The notes under the pieces are model-generated. The model did not search any database. It worked only from the letters and a program-made list of their open reading frames with translations, and was not told the origin of the DNA. A stretch of 64,000 nt of DNA. Source: Parazoarcus communis SWub3 = DSM 12120. GTDB taxonomy: Bacteria > Pseudomonadota > Gammaproteobacteria > Burkholderiales > Rhodocyclaceae. The stretch covers positions 1-64,000 of the forward strand of contig NZ_QKOE01000004.1 of the NCBI RefSeq assembly GCF_003226565.1, read 5' to 3'. A program made the position numbers and the translations under genes. The stretch's first letter is position 1. The number at the start of each line of letters is the position of its first letter. Positions 17,416 to 25,613 of the stretch are shown one piece after another.

Positions 17416-19253
17416 GTTCGTGCTCCCGGCCCGGGCCACACCGGGCTTACCGGGTCTTCGTAGATCAGCGTCCGGCGACTGGCCGGCAGGGTGCTGGCCA
17501 GCGCATCGCTTGTCGTGTCCGGGTCGGTGGTGGGGGGCGGTGGCACACGTTCGGCCGCATCCTGCAGCGACTGGTCCAGTGGGCCGAGGGCGTTGTTGCT
17601 GAAGCCGGACAGGTCGGGGTCTTCCTCGGCACCGGTGTCCTGGCGGATGCGGGTTTTCATGCTGCCGTTCAGGGCCGCGTTGAGCGCGGCCGCGGTCTGA
17701 GGGATGCCCGACACCGCGACTGCGAAATCGGCATCCAGATCGACGCCGGGCGGGGTGGCGGCCAGTGCGGCATCGACATCGGCCGAGAACTTGATCTGCG
17801 GCGGAATGCAGAAGCGGAACACGAGCAGGAACCAGAGCTGGAAGATGAACACGACAATGGGCAGGAAAAGGTTGAGCACGAACAGCGCAATGATCGTGAT
17901 CAGCGGAATCGAGAAGCTGCAGATCGCTTCGCCGCCCATGTTGCCGCCGCTGGCGCCCTTGTCCTTGACCGACGGCGACAGGTGCTGGGGCTGCACGAAG
18001 CGTACCGGCGACAAGCTGCCGCGGGGGCGGGCGGCGGCCTGGGCGGCGAGCTCGCGCAGATCGGGCATCTTGATCGTCACCGGGCGGTTGGCGCTGCCCA
18101 GCACATCGAAGGGGGCCGCCAGGCGGAAGGCTTCGGTCGGGGCGCTCCATACCACCGGGCCGCAGCAGTCCGGCTGCTTGCCGGCGCGGGCAGGTGCGGC
18201 GTGATGGTCGCGCACGAAGCAGCGGATCTCGTAGGTGTTGCGATCGTCCAGGCGGGGTGCGCCGCGGGCGTCGTGGGCCAGCGAGGTGGTGGGGATGGTG
18301 CCGTAGTACAGCGTGCGTCCGGCGGCATCGTGATCCGGCTCACGTGGGTCGGGGACGAGTGCGAACAGGGGCTGCACCGCCTCGCCGCTGATGGCAGGGT
18401 CGGCCGCACAGGCGGGTTCGTCGAGCAGGCGCCACTCGCCCGGGCCGTTGCGTCCATTGCGGTCGGACGGGAACCAGCCTTCGATATCCACCCGGACGCC
18501 TTGTTCGCGGTACCACGCGTCCAGTGCGCTGCGCAGCCGGTCGGCCTCGGCGCGGCGCAGGGCGAGCAGGGCGGACCAGTCGGCAAGGCCTGCCTCGGTC
18601 ACCAGCTTTTGCTGACGAGCCCGCGCGTTGCCGGCGAGAGCCGGGCTGGAGGCGGGGTCTTCTGCCGTGGCTGCAAGCTGGACAAGGTCCAGCAGGTCGG
18701 CCTCGGCAGCACGCACCGGATCTGTCTGCGCCTTGATCGTGGCTGCGGCGAGCTGAGGTGGCAGCACGCTGCGCCGGCGGCGGATGACAAAGCCGGCCTG
18801 ACAGACCTGGCGCCGATCCACCCGCGGGAAACCGGGCTGCTCGCAGTGCAGCTCGCAGCACACCAGGTAATGGCGGTTGTGCGTGGGCTGGTAGAGCTTG
18901 CGCAGGCTGCCGGGTGCCAGCCGCGCGCGGAAACGGGGTTCGCCAGCGGCGGCCGGCCGGCCCTGGGCATTGACTGCGAACAGGCTGGCAAACTTGCCAG
19001 CCAGCGTACCGCCGGGGGCGGCGCTGGCCAGATGATAGCCGTTGACCACGTCGATCAGTGGATCGAACTTCAGCGAGCGCTGTGGCTGCGCGAGAAAGTC
19101 GCTGATGAAGTCGTCGCCGGCAAACATCTGGATGGCCGGCCGGCTGACGCGACCATCCTCTGGCAGGCCGGGGCGCGCCCAGCGATACCAGGGGCCGACC
19201 AGGCGCCAGTCCGGTGCCGGGAGGGTGGGGCGGGTGCGGACGCTGGCTACCAT
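17412..19253 (-). CDS. Baseplate-region eCIS protein with hydrophobic hairpin
   Basis: 613 residues. It is soluble-looking for about 440 residues (a conserved eCIS protein between the spike and gp25 genes). Residues about 446-485 are then almost entirely hydrophobic (SIPLITIIALFVLNLF and PIVVFIFQLWFLLVF), enough for two membrane-spanning helices around a Pro, followed by an acidic, Pro-rich tail of about 125 residues. I recall similar ICSFSIP-type segments in other eCIS loci. A membrane-anchoring or pore-related role is inference. The start ATG at 19253 overlaps the spike gene by 7 bp; the longer open frame to 19637 is an Arg-rich shadow of the spike gene. Confidence 0.78.
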   Translation of the reverse strand: MVASVRTRPTLPAPDWRLVGPWYRWARPGLPEDGRVSRPAIQMFAGDDFISDFLAQPQRSLKFDPLIDVVNGYHLASAAPGGTLAGKFASLFAVNAQGRPAAAGEPRFRARLAPGSLRKLYQPTHNRHYLVCCELHCEQPGFPRVDRRQVCQAGFVIRRRRSVLPPQLAAATIKAQTDPVRAAEADLLDLVQLAATAEDPASSPALAGNARARQQKLVTEAGLADWSALLALRRAEADRLRSALDAWYREQGVRVDIEGWFPSDRNGRNGPGEWRLLDEPACAADPAISGEAVQPLFALVPDPREPDHDAAGRTLYYGTIPTTSLAHDARGAPRLDDRNTYEIRCFVRDHHAAPARAGKQPDCCGPVVWSAPTEAFRLAAPFDVLGSANRPVTIKMPDLRELAAQAAARPRGSLSPVRFVQPQHLSPSVKDKGASGGNMGGEAICSFSIPLITIIALFVLNLFLPIVVFIFQLWFLLVFRFCIPPQIKFSADVDAALAATPPGVDLDADFAVAVSGIPQTAAALNAALNGSMKTRIRQDTGAEEDPDLSGFSNNALGPLDQSLQDAAERVPPPPTTDPDTTSDALASTLPASRRTLIYEDPVSPVWPGPGART

Positions 19254-19918
19254 ATGTTGCCCGCTCCGGGTGTGTAGCTGGGCGACACCACGCCGGTATT
19301 GGCGATGAGGGTGTCGCACTTGAGGATGCCGTCGCAGATCGTCATCGGCGCACGGATATTGACGATGGAAGCGTTGACCTCGAGCCTGACGTTGGCGGTG
19401 ACGGTGACCGTACCGCCGATATCGATCCGGATCACGCAGCCATTGGCATGCTCCAGCACCACTTCGTTGCTCACATCGTCCAGCACCAGCTTGTGTCCGC
19501 TCTGCATCGACAAGGTGACCTTGGCCGCGCCGGCACTGTCGTCGAATTGCAGCTGGCTGCCGGCACGGGTGCGCAGGGTGCGCAGGTTGTTGGCTGCAGC
19601 GGCAGCCTCGGGCAGCGTGCGCCGACCATTCCAGCATGCACCGACGATATAAGGGCGCGCCGGGTCGCCGGCTTCGAAGGCCACCACCACCTGCGAGCCC
19701 GGTTCGGGCAGGATCTCCAGCCCCTGGTTCTGATCGGCGTAGGGCGTGAGCAATGTGGCCCAGGCGCTGACCCCTTCGCCAGCTGTGCCGAAGCTGGGCA
19801 GGCGGACCTTGATCCGGCCCTTGCTATCGGGGTCGACCAGGTCGATCACCTCGGCGGGATAGAGGCCGAACCAGCGTGGCCCGTCGCCATCGCCCGGAAA
19901 ACGCGGGTCGCCGTTCAT
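19247..19918 (-). CDS. gpV/VgrG-type spike protein
   Basis: 223 residues. The N-terminal OB-fold of the phage baseplate V/gp5 family is clear (VDPDSKGRIKVRLP, then WATLLTPYADQNQG and LPEPGSQVVVAFEAGDPARP). It is followed by a beta-helix-like region with short strand repeats (KLVLDD, EVVLEH, VIRIDIGGTVTVTA). It is the puncturing spike under the hub encoded just upstream; in Afp the hub and spike are one protein (Afp8), here they are split. No PAAR tip gene is seen nearby. The ATG overlaps the hub stop as ATGA. Confidence 0.92.
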   Translation of the reverse strand: MNGDPRFPGDGDGPRWFGLYPAEVIDLVDPDSKGRIKVRLPSFGTAGEGVSAWATLLTPYADQNQGLEILPEPGSQVVVAFEAGDPARPYIVGACWNGRRTLPEAAAAANNLRTLRTRAGSQLQFDDSAGAAKVTLSMQSGHKLVLDDVSNEVVLEHANGCVIRIDIGGTVTVTANVRLEVNASIVNIRAPMTICDGILKCDTLIANTGVVSPSYTPGAGNIW

Positions 19919-21018
19919 CGGCTGTCTCCTATCCAGGCGCGTTCGGCATCGAAATGGGTGCGATAGCCGTCGGTGAGGTCAAACTGATGGCGCACCCGGG
20001 TCACGTAGTAGCCATCGCCTTCGAACAGGGGCCCCACCCGCTCCAGGCGCAGCCGCGCACCGACGCGGATGCGGGTGTCGCCACTGGCCACGCCGCTGGC
20101 GAGCACGAAGCGTCGCGCGCGGCCAAGCAGGGCGGCGCGTGCCAGGGCACTGGCTTCGTTACCGCGCAGCGGCACGTCGCGTACGCGGTAGCTGGCGAGT
20201 CCGGCCGGGCTGGTGAAGGCGCGCTCGAGCACGTTCAGTCCGTGCGTCTGCCCGTGGGCTTCGGCAGCCACGGTGGCCGCATCGGCTTCTTCGTCGATGA
20301 CCGCCTGCTGGCCGTCGTCAAAACCGCTCACCACAACCTTGCCGCGCTGGTGGGCGAGGTCGGCACGCAGCCGGCATTGCAACAGCTCGCTACCCTGTAT
20401 CAGTGTCACGGTGGGGCCGTCGCGCTGGTCGCGCGTGGCCATGTGCAGGGTGCCGTCCTCGACCCAGACCTCGGCGCCCAGGCGGCGGGCGCGTTCGCGC
20501 AGGAAGGCAAGATCGCTCTGGTTCCACTGCTGCACGGTCTGCCAGACCGGGCCTTCCACGGCAACATCGGCTGCCAGGCCGTGGCGGGCGGCGATGTCCT
20601 GTACCAGGCTGGTTTCGTCCACGTTTTCCCAGGTGCGGAACTGGCGGGCGAGGCGCAGCGCCATCAGCCGGTCTTCCGCCAGGCAATGCAGCTCCGGGGC
20701 GCGGCCCTGGTCGAAGTCGAGCTCGAGCGCGCTGATCGCACCGCTGAACATCGCCGTCCGGGCTTCACTCTGGCCCAGGTTTACGTCGATTTCACTGCCG
20801 AAATCGAGCACCGTCCCATCCATCCAGTTCAGTCCCTGGTGGCGCTCGCCGGCACTCGGGCCCAAGGCGATGAAGCGCACCGCAAGCCGCTTCATGCCGA
20901 ACAGGTCTTCGTCGAGCTGCAGCAGGTCGAGGTCTCGCATCAGCGCGTCCTGCACCCGACCGCCGACCCGGATCTGAGGGCGGGTGGCCGATTGCAGGGA
21001 GGGGGCGATGCGCGACAT
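19915..21018 (-). CDS. gpD/gp27-like hub protein
   Basis: 367 residues from the ATG at 21018. It is a phage late-control D/gp27-type hub: FSGAISALELDFDQG, then VWQTVQQWNQSDLAFLRERARRLGAEVWVEDGTLHM are typical of this fold. It connects the inner tube to the spike. The longer frame to 21120 would overlap the small upstream gene by about 75 bases, so the internal start was chosen although its ribosome-binding site is weak. Confidence 0.9.
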   Translation of the reverse strand: MSRIAPSLQSATRPQIRVGGRVQDALMRDLDLLQLDEDLFGMKRLAVRFIALGPSAGERHQGLNWMDGTVLDFGSEIDVNLGQSEARTAMFSGAISALELDFDQGRAPELHCLAEDRLMALRLARQFRTWENVDETSLVQDIAARHGLAADVAVEGPVWQTVQQWNQSDLAFLRERARRLGAEVWVEDGTLHMATRDQRDGPTVTLIQGSELLQCRLRADLAHQRGKVVVSGFDDGQQAVIDEEADAATVAAEAHGQTHGLNVLERAFTSPAGLASYRVRDVPLRGNEASALARAALLGRARRFVLASGVASGDTRIRVGARLRLERVGPLFEGDGYYVTRVRHQFDLTDGYRTHFDAERAWIGDSR

Positions 21019-21043
21019 CTGGCTCGGGCCTCTGACGCGGTGC

Positions 21044-21226
21044 TCAGTCGTCGAACTGCCAGGCCGCGGTGCGGGCCTGACGCTCGGCTTCGCGCTGCAG
21101 TTCGGCTGCGAGCCTGGCAAGCAGCGCGGCGGGCGGCGCCGCGCTGGCCGTGTTGTCGTCGCCGGTTGCGGTGGCGGGCGGGGTGACGGTGATGTCGGCT
21201 TCGATTTCGTGGATGGCGATTGGCAT
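21044..21226 (-). CDS. Small DUF5908-like eCIS protein
   Basis: 60 residues. The start MPIAIHEIEADITV is the pattern of the tiny DUF5908 family found between the LysM and hub genes of eCIS loci; the rest is an Ala-rich linker and a charged helix ending AWQFDD. GGAG lies 7 bases before the ATG at 21226. Function is unknown; the position suggests a baseplate or hub accessory. The family call rests on the N-terminus, length and context only. Confidence 0.65.
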   Translation of the reverse strand: MPIAIHEIEADITVTPPATATGDDNTASAAPPAALLARLAAELQREAERQARTAAWQFDD

Positions 21227-21242
21227 GGTCGGGCTCCGGCTA

Positions 21243-22451
21243 TCAGTGTCCCTGGCGGCAGCGCCGGCAGCCGCAGCCGGTCTTGCGCGTGGCGGGACGC
21301 AAGGGGGCGGCGGGCCCCTTGCCAGCACCCGCTGGGGGCGTGAGGTAGCGGGTGGCAGTAGGGCGCTCGCCGATCGTCAACGCGGCCTGGCCCAGACGCG
21401 GGCGCAGGGGGACGCCCGCGCCCCAGGGGCGGCCGTCTGCGGCGGCGGTGGCGCCACCGCCCAGGCCGAAGGCGTGCAGGCTGGCTTGAGCCGTACGTTG
21501 ATGCGTCAGGTCATGGCGCTGACCAATGGCGGCCTGTACCCCGCCTTGTGCGGCGATCGCCTGACCGCGGGGCACTGCGTCACCCATGCCGCCGCGGGTG
21601 GGCGCACCAGTGCCCGCGGTTTGCGTGCTGGTGAGTGCCAGTGTGGCGGTACTGGCTGCCGGGTCGCGTCCCTGACTGCGTTGCCCCTCGGCCAGGGCAC
21701 GCGGCCGGCTGGCAGGCAGGGCGATCTCCTCGCCGAGTTGCAGTGCCAGCGGGTTGCCGACCCCGGCGGCAAGCGCACGCCAGGCCGCGGGGTCGAACCC
21801 GGCACGCGCTGCGAGCTGGGTGAGGCTTTCGCCGGGCATGGCCGAGACCACGCGGCTGATGGCGGCGCCCATGCCAACGGTACCGGGCAGCCCGGCGGCA
21901 CTTGCGCCCGGCATGCCGCCAGCACCCCGGGCCCCGGCCGTGCTGCCTGCCGGGGCGCTCTTCTGTCCGGCAGCCGGTGTGTAGGTCCAGCGTGGGTCCT
22001 GGCCTTTGATGGTGACGGCGACCCGGGCGCGCAGCGGGGTACCGCGGGCGTCGAACAGGTCGAGATCGAGGTTGGCGCTTTCCATCGTGCCCTGCACGAC
22101 GAAGCTGCCCCACTTGAAGATCACCCGCGGTGGTGCTTCCTCGCCCTCGCGTGGGCCGCGCGGACGCACGAAGCGCTCGACCATGCGGATGCGTTCGAGC
22201 ACGTCTACCGCCTCTTCGGTGCTGCCCTCGTCGGCGGTGTCGAATACCAGCTCGAAGCTCACCGTCATCTCGCCGGTGCCGGGACGCTGGCGGGCCTGCG
22301 CACCGGCCTGCTGTCCTCCCGCCGTGCGGTTGGACAGTTGTACCCGTAGCGAGGTGGGGTTGAACTGCACATCCACCAGCGTGCCTGGCACCTCGGTGGG
22401 GGCGTCGTCGGCGGTAATCTCGCCCAGCTGAGCCTTGGTCAGTGCGCTCAT
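21243..22451 (-). CDS. LysM-domain tube-baseplate adaptor (Afp7-like)
   Basis: 402 residues from the ATG at 22451 (GAGGAG 8 bases upstream; ATGA overlap with tube 2). Residues 1-155 are the adaptor domain (VDVQFNPTSLRVQLSN, MTVSFELVFDT, PPRVIFKWGSFVVQG, RARVAVTIKGQDPRW). A single degenerate LysM follows at about 201-248 (MPGESLTQLAARAGFDPAAW). The remaining 150 residues are Ala/Gly/Thr-rich and end in a cysteine cluster (Cys393, 395, 398) not usual for Afp7-type proteins. LysM here normally serves docking within the baseplate rather than peptidoglycan binding. Confidence 0.85.
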   Translation of the reverse strand: MSALTKAQLGEITADDAPTEVPGTLVDVQFNPTSLRVQLSNRTAGGQQAGAQARQRPGTGEMTVSFELVFDTADEGSTEEAVDVLERIRMVERFVRPRGPREGEEAPPRVIFKWGSFVVQGTMESANLDLDLFDARGTPLRARVAVTIKGQDPRWTYTPAAGQKSAPAGSTAGARGAGGMPGASAAGLPGTVGMGAAISRVVSAMPGESLTQLAARAGFDPAAWRALAAGVGNPLALQLGEEIALPASRPRALAEGQRSQGRDPAASTATLALTSTQTAGTGAPTRGGMGDAVPRGQAIAAQGGVQAAIGQRHDLTHQRTAQASLHAFGLGGGATAAADGRPWGAGVPLRPRLGQAALTIGERPTATRYLTPPAGAGKGPAAPLRPATRKTGCGCRRCRQGH

Positions 22452-23023
22452 GTCATCGGCTCCTCGGCGGGTAGCAGGCGCAGGCCCTCGTGGGCGATGC
22501 TGAGTTCTTCGATGGCGACCTCGCCGGTGCGGGCATTGAGCTCCGGACCGCGTATCTTTGCCGGCAGGCCGCGGTCGAACATCCAGCTTGCACGCAGTTC
22601 GCCGTCTGCACTCATGACCTGGATCAGGCCGTCGTGGCGTGGTACCGGACGTTCGCCGTTGATGATGCGCTGCATCCAGTGCCATAGCTCGGTGTTGACC
22701 CGGCCGTCGCCGTCGGTGCTGTAGAACATGCCCCGGCGCAGCACCACCGGGGGAAACTTGGCCCGGCCGACGCGGCGCACCGTGCCGTTGTTGCGGCCAC
22801 CCTCGGCGTAGTCCTGGATGTCCATCTCGATCTCCAGCCCGGCGCACTCCTGAAAGGCGCCGCGCCACTCGCTGGCGCCACGACCGCCCAGCACCGTGTC
22901 GCCACTGGGTGGGGTGTAGCCGCGACGGGCTCCGGGCAGTACCTGAGAGCCGGCGACGATGTCCGGCGAGCGGATCAGCTTGATCTCGAAGCGGAAGGCG
23001 GGCAGCAGCAAGGTGGTGGCCAT
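22448..23023 (-). CDS. Tail tube protein 2 (gp19/Afp5-like)
   Basis: 191 residues of the T4-like tail-tube family: FQECAGLEIEMDIQDYAEGG, then the KFPPVVLRRGMF strand, ELWHWMQRIINGE and the C-terminal EVAIEELSIAHEGL. It is longer than tube 1 and, as in other eCIS with several tube genes, probably forms the initiating ring next to the baseplate. GGAGG lies 9 bases upstream and the start is 4 bases after the sheath 2 stop. Confidence 0.92.
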   Translation of the reverse strand: MATTLLLPAFRFEIKLIRSPDIVAGSQVLPGARRGYTPPSGDTVLGGRGASEWRGAFQECAGLEIEMDIQDYAEGGRNNGTVRRVGRAKFPPVVLRRGMFYSTDGDGRVNTELWHWMQRIINGERPVPRHDGLIQVMSADGELRASWMFDRGLPAKIRGPELNARTGEVAIEELSIAHEGLRLLPAEEPMT

Positions 23024-23027
23024 TGGC

Positions 23028-25016
23028 TCAGTCCTCCAGGCTCAGCGTACCGTCGCCATCGCGGCGCAGGCGGACGAGGATGAACTCCAGCGGCTCGGCC
23101 GGGGCCACGCCGATATCCACCTGCAACTGACCGGCTGCCTGCAGGCGTGCATCGCTGTGGATGCGCACGAAGAAGGACTCTGCTTCGCTGGCGCCGGCAA
23201 ACGCGCCGGCACGGAACAAGCCGCGCAGCAGACTCTCGATCGAGCGTTGCAGTTCGCGCCACAGTGGTGGCCCATTGGGCTCGAAGACCGCCCACTGGGT
23301 ATGCACGAGCAGTGCGCGCCGTAGCATCAGCATCAGCCGGCGCACCGACAGCTGACGCCAGTCGGGGTCGTGCGACAGCGTGCGGGCAGCCGTCAGCACG
23401 ATGCCTTCGGGTTGGCGTGCGTAGCAGTTGATGCCAAGCGGGTGCAGTGCGTCGGCACGGCCCTCCGGCTGGGTTTCGGCGAGGTGGATGACTTCACGCG
23501 CGAGCGCATTGGCCGGGCCGTACTGTATGCCGCGCTCGAACTCGCGACGCGCAATGATGCCCGCTGCCACCACGCAGGGTGGCAGCGGGCGCAGCGCTTG
23601 CCCGGACTGGCCGTCGTGACGGCGGGCGGGGACCAGCCAGGGATGGTAGGCCGCCGCCCAGGGGCTGTCGAAACGCGCCCGCCACTGCTCGATACGCCCC
23701 TGGGACAGTCCGGGGGGCACGTCGAGCAGGGCGATGTGGTCGCGGGTCTGTTCGCAGAATTCGACGACCCGCAGCTGCAGCGCGGTGATGGACTCCAGCC
23801 CGGCACTGGTACGGGGGTCGAGCATCAGGCCGGTGAGCGCCAGCGGCGGGGTGGTGGTCGCCGCCTGCACCTGCAGGGTGTCGGCGCATTCGCCGAATTC
23901 CGCCCCCGCACTGCGACCGCTGACAATGTCCATCGTCTCCCCGCCTGCCCATTGCGCCGGCAGGTAGAGGTCGGGCACCACCAGCTGGGTGACCTGGCCG
24001 TTGTGAGCAAAGGCGGCAATGCCGTCACCCGGGCCTTCGTCCGCGGGCGTCCAGTGTGGATCGAAGAAGTCGTCGGCCTGCAGCCCACTCCAGTCGTCCA
24101 GCCCACCGCCCAGGCGTGCACTGGCATGCAGGGACTCGATGCGGGTGGCGGCCGGCTGCAGCCGGGTGCCCACCCAGCCTGGGTCCGGCCACAGCAGTTG
24201 CGAGCGGTCGCACAGGACGCTGGCAAGGTAATCGGCATGTTCCGGGGCGAGCGCGAGGTGGTCGAAGCGTTCCACCCACCCGGCACCGTCGTCGATCTCG
24301 ATGCTGGCCCGGATCAGTTCGAGCCGGAGCGGGGCGACAGCGGGTGCAACATCCAGCGTCAGCCGCCAGTGGTGCCGCGCGGCCAGCGGGTCGCGGATAC
24401 GGCGCAAGTCGGTGACGAGGGCAAGACGCTGGCTGCCATCGTTCTCCGTGAGACGCAGTGTGCTGCCGGCTGGCAGCGGCGCATTGGCCGGGGTGTCGAG
24501 ATGGCCGGTTGTCCACTGAAAGGCTTGCGGTGTGCTGTGGAGGGCGAGGCGGACGCGGATGCGGCTGCCCCAGCTGCCTTCGTTGCGAGCGATGAAGCCG
24601 ACCGGCACGCTGAAGACTCCGGCAACTTCAGTACGCGCGCAGCCGTCGTCGAAGCGTGCAGCGCGGTCATGGACAATGCGCACGATCCAGGCAAGCTGGC
24701 CGCCCTGCTCGAACCAGGCAGAGACGGCATGGGGTAGCAGACCGGGGCCGTCGAAGCCGCCGAAGTGACGCTGGTATTCGTCAAAGCTGCGTACCGCAAG
24801 GGCGACACTGCGCCGACACGGGCGGCCATCATCGAGCACACGGCGATAGCCACCCGGCCATTCGGCGTCGGTCACTGGCTCACGGGCGGGGCCACGTGGC
24901 GCAACGCCAGCGAAGCCGCATACATCCATGCGCTGCGGATGCAGTGCGGGTGGTGTGCGCGCCGGCAGCGCGAAGACACCGGGCAGGCCAAGCGGCGAGC
25001 GGACCTGGGGCAGCAT
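23028..25016 (-). CDS. Contractile tail sheath protein 2
   Basis: 662 residues from the ATG at 25016 (GAGG 8 bases upstream); a GTG 24 bases earlier is less likely. The C-terminal sheath domain is clear and parallel to sheath 1: AAYHPWLVPA, then GIIARREFERGIQYGPANA, LHPLGINCYARQPEGIVLTAARTL, RRLMLMLRRALLVHTQWAVFEPN. The insert of about 350 residues in the middle is more divergent. Multiple sheath genes are usual in eCIS; this one may cap the baseplate-proximal end. Confidence 0.92.
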   Translation of the reverse strand: MLPQVRSPLGLPGVFALPARTPPALHPQRMDVCGFAGVAPRGPAREPVTDAEWPGGYRRVLDDGRPCRRSVALAVRSFDEYQRHFGGFDGPGLLPHAVSAWFEQGGQLAWIVRIVHDRAARFDDGCARTEVAGVFSVPVGFIARNEGSWGSRIRVRLALHSTPQAFQWTTGHLDTPANAPLPAGSTLRLTENDGSQRLALVTDLRRIRDPLAARHHWRLTLDVAPAVAPLRLELIRASIEIDDGAGWVERFDHLALAPEHADYLASVLCDRSQLLWPDPGWVGTRLQPAATRIESLHASARLGGGLDDWSGLQADDFFDPHWTPADEGPGDGIAAFAHNGQVTQLVVPDLYLPAQWAGGETMDIVSGRSAGAEFGECADTLQVQAATTTPPLALTGLMLDPRTSAGLESITALQLRVVEFCEQTRDHIALLDVPPGLSQGRIEQWRARFDSPWAAAYHPWLVPARRHDGQSGQALRPLPPCVVAAGIIARREFERGIQYGPANALAREVIHLAETQPEGRADALHPLGINCYARQPEGIVLTAARTLSHDPDWRQLSVRRLMLMLRRALLVHTQWAVFEPNGPPLWRELQRSIESLLRGLFRAGAFAGASEAESFFVRIHSDARLQAAGQLQVDIGVAPAEPLEFILVRLRRDGDGTLSLED

Positions 25017-25111
25017 CAGCGTGACCTCATTCCTCTGCACTCCGTGACGGGGTGGTGGCGATCGATCCGGCGCTCAGGCAGACGGTTCCGGGCCGGGTCC
25101 TGGGTGTTCAT
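25016..25111 (-). CDS. Possible 31-codon leader ORF before sheath 2
   Basis: A small frame starts at an ATG at 25111 and its TGA overlaps the sheath 2 ATG as TGATG. A strong purine box (GGGAGGAG) abuts the ATG, but the spacing is too short for good initiation, and the product is Arg-rich with no recognisable domain. It fills much of the 131-bp space between tube 1 and sheath 2. It could be a coupling leader ORF or chance. Confidence 0.2.
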   Translation of the reverse strand: MNTQDPARNRLPERRIDRHHPVTECRGMRSR

Positions 25112-25113
25112 CT

Positions 25114-25129
25114 CCTCCCGCTGGGGAGG
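25114..25129 (-). other. Short hairpin between tube 1 and sheath 2
   Basis: A 6-bp inverted repeat (CCTCCC/GGGAGG) with a 4-base loop lies in the longest gap of the eCIS structural block. No U-tract follows. A stem here could attenuate or stabilise the upstream sheath 1-tube 1 mRNA, which encodes the most abundant particle subunits, but the repeat is short and includes the purine box. Confidence 0.25.
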
Positions 25130-25147
25130 GGTTCGGGTTGCCGGGAC

Positions 25148-25597
25148 TCATTCGTAGGTGATGCCCTCATGAGTCAGGTGCAACTCCTCCATGGCCACTT
25201 CGCCGCCACCTTTGGCAGCCAGGGTCGGGCCGACCCACTTCTTGGGCTGGGCATTGGCCAGGCGGAATGCGCCCACCGGGTTGCGGGCTTCGTCAAGCAC
25301 GGTGATGGTGACCGAGCGCCGGCCGTCGCCGCCCTCCTGTACGTCCTTGACCCACTGGTACAGATCCAGCGAACCGATCAGCCCGCGCTTGAGCGTGACG
25401 TCCTCGAGCTTGAAGGTGTTGGGTACCTTGCGTACGGTATTGATCTTGTCGTTGCCGTTGCGGTACTCGGAGTAGTTGATCTCGGTGCCCAGCCCGGACA
25501 CGTCGGAGAAGCCGGCGATCACGTCGGTTTCGCTGCCGTTGCCCAGCGAGACCAGAAAGTTGAAGGCGCCGTAGGGGTTGTTGCGCAGGGTGGCCAT
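25148..25597 (-). CDS. Tail tube protein 1 (major tube, Afp1-like)
   Basis: 149 residues, the standard length for eCIS inner-tube subunits. Motifs of the T4-like tube family are complete: RNNPYGAFNFLVSLGNG, FSDVSGLGTEINYSEYRNG, the KVPNTFKLEDVTLKRGLIGS segment, LYQWVKDVQEGG and EVAMEELHLTHEGI at the end. The ATG has GAGGAG 8 bases upstream. It lies directly after the main sheath gene, as expected for the stoichiometric sheath/tube pair. Confidence 0.96.
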   Translation of the reverse strand: MATLRNNPYGAFNFLVSLGNGSETDVIAGFSDVSGLGTEINYSEYRNGNDKINTVRKVPNTFKLEDVTLKRGLIGSLDLYQWVKDVQEGGDGRRSVTITVLDEARNPVGAFRLANAQPKKWVGPTLAAKGGGEVAMEELHLTHEGITYE

Positions 25598-25613
25598 GGC
25601 GATGTCTCCTCAA

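Noticed and set aside
16999-18150. 383-residue version of the gp25-like protein
   Set aside because: The first 245 codons overlap the hairpin-protein gene in another frame and are Arg/Pro-rich; a good ribosome-binding site precedes the internal ATG at 17415.
19247-19918. PAAR tip domain fused to the spike
   Set aside because: The C-terminus after the OB fold is a short beta-helix without PAAR repeats or its metal-binding pattern.
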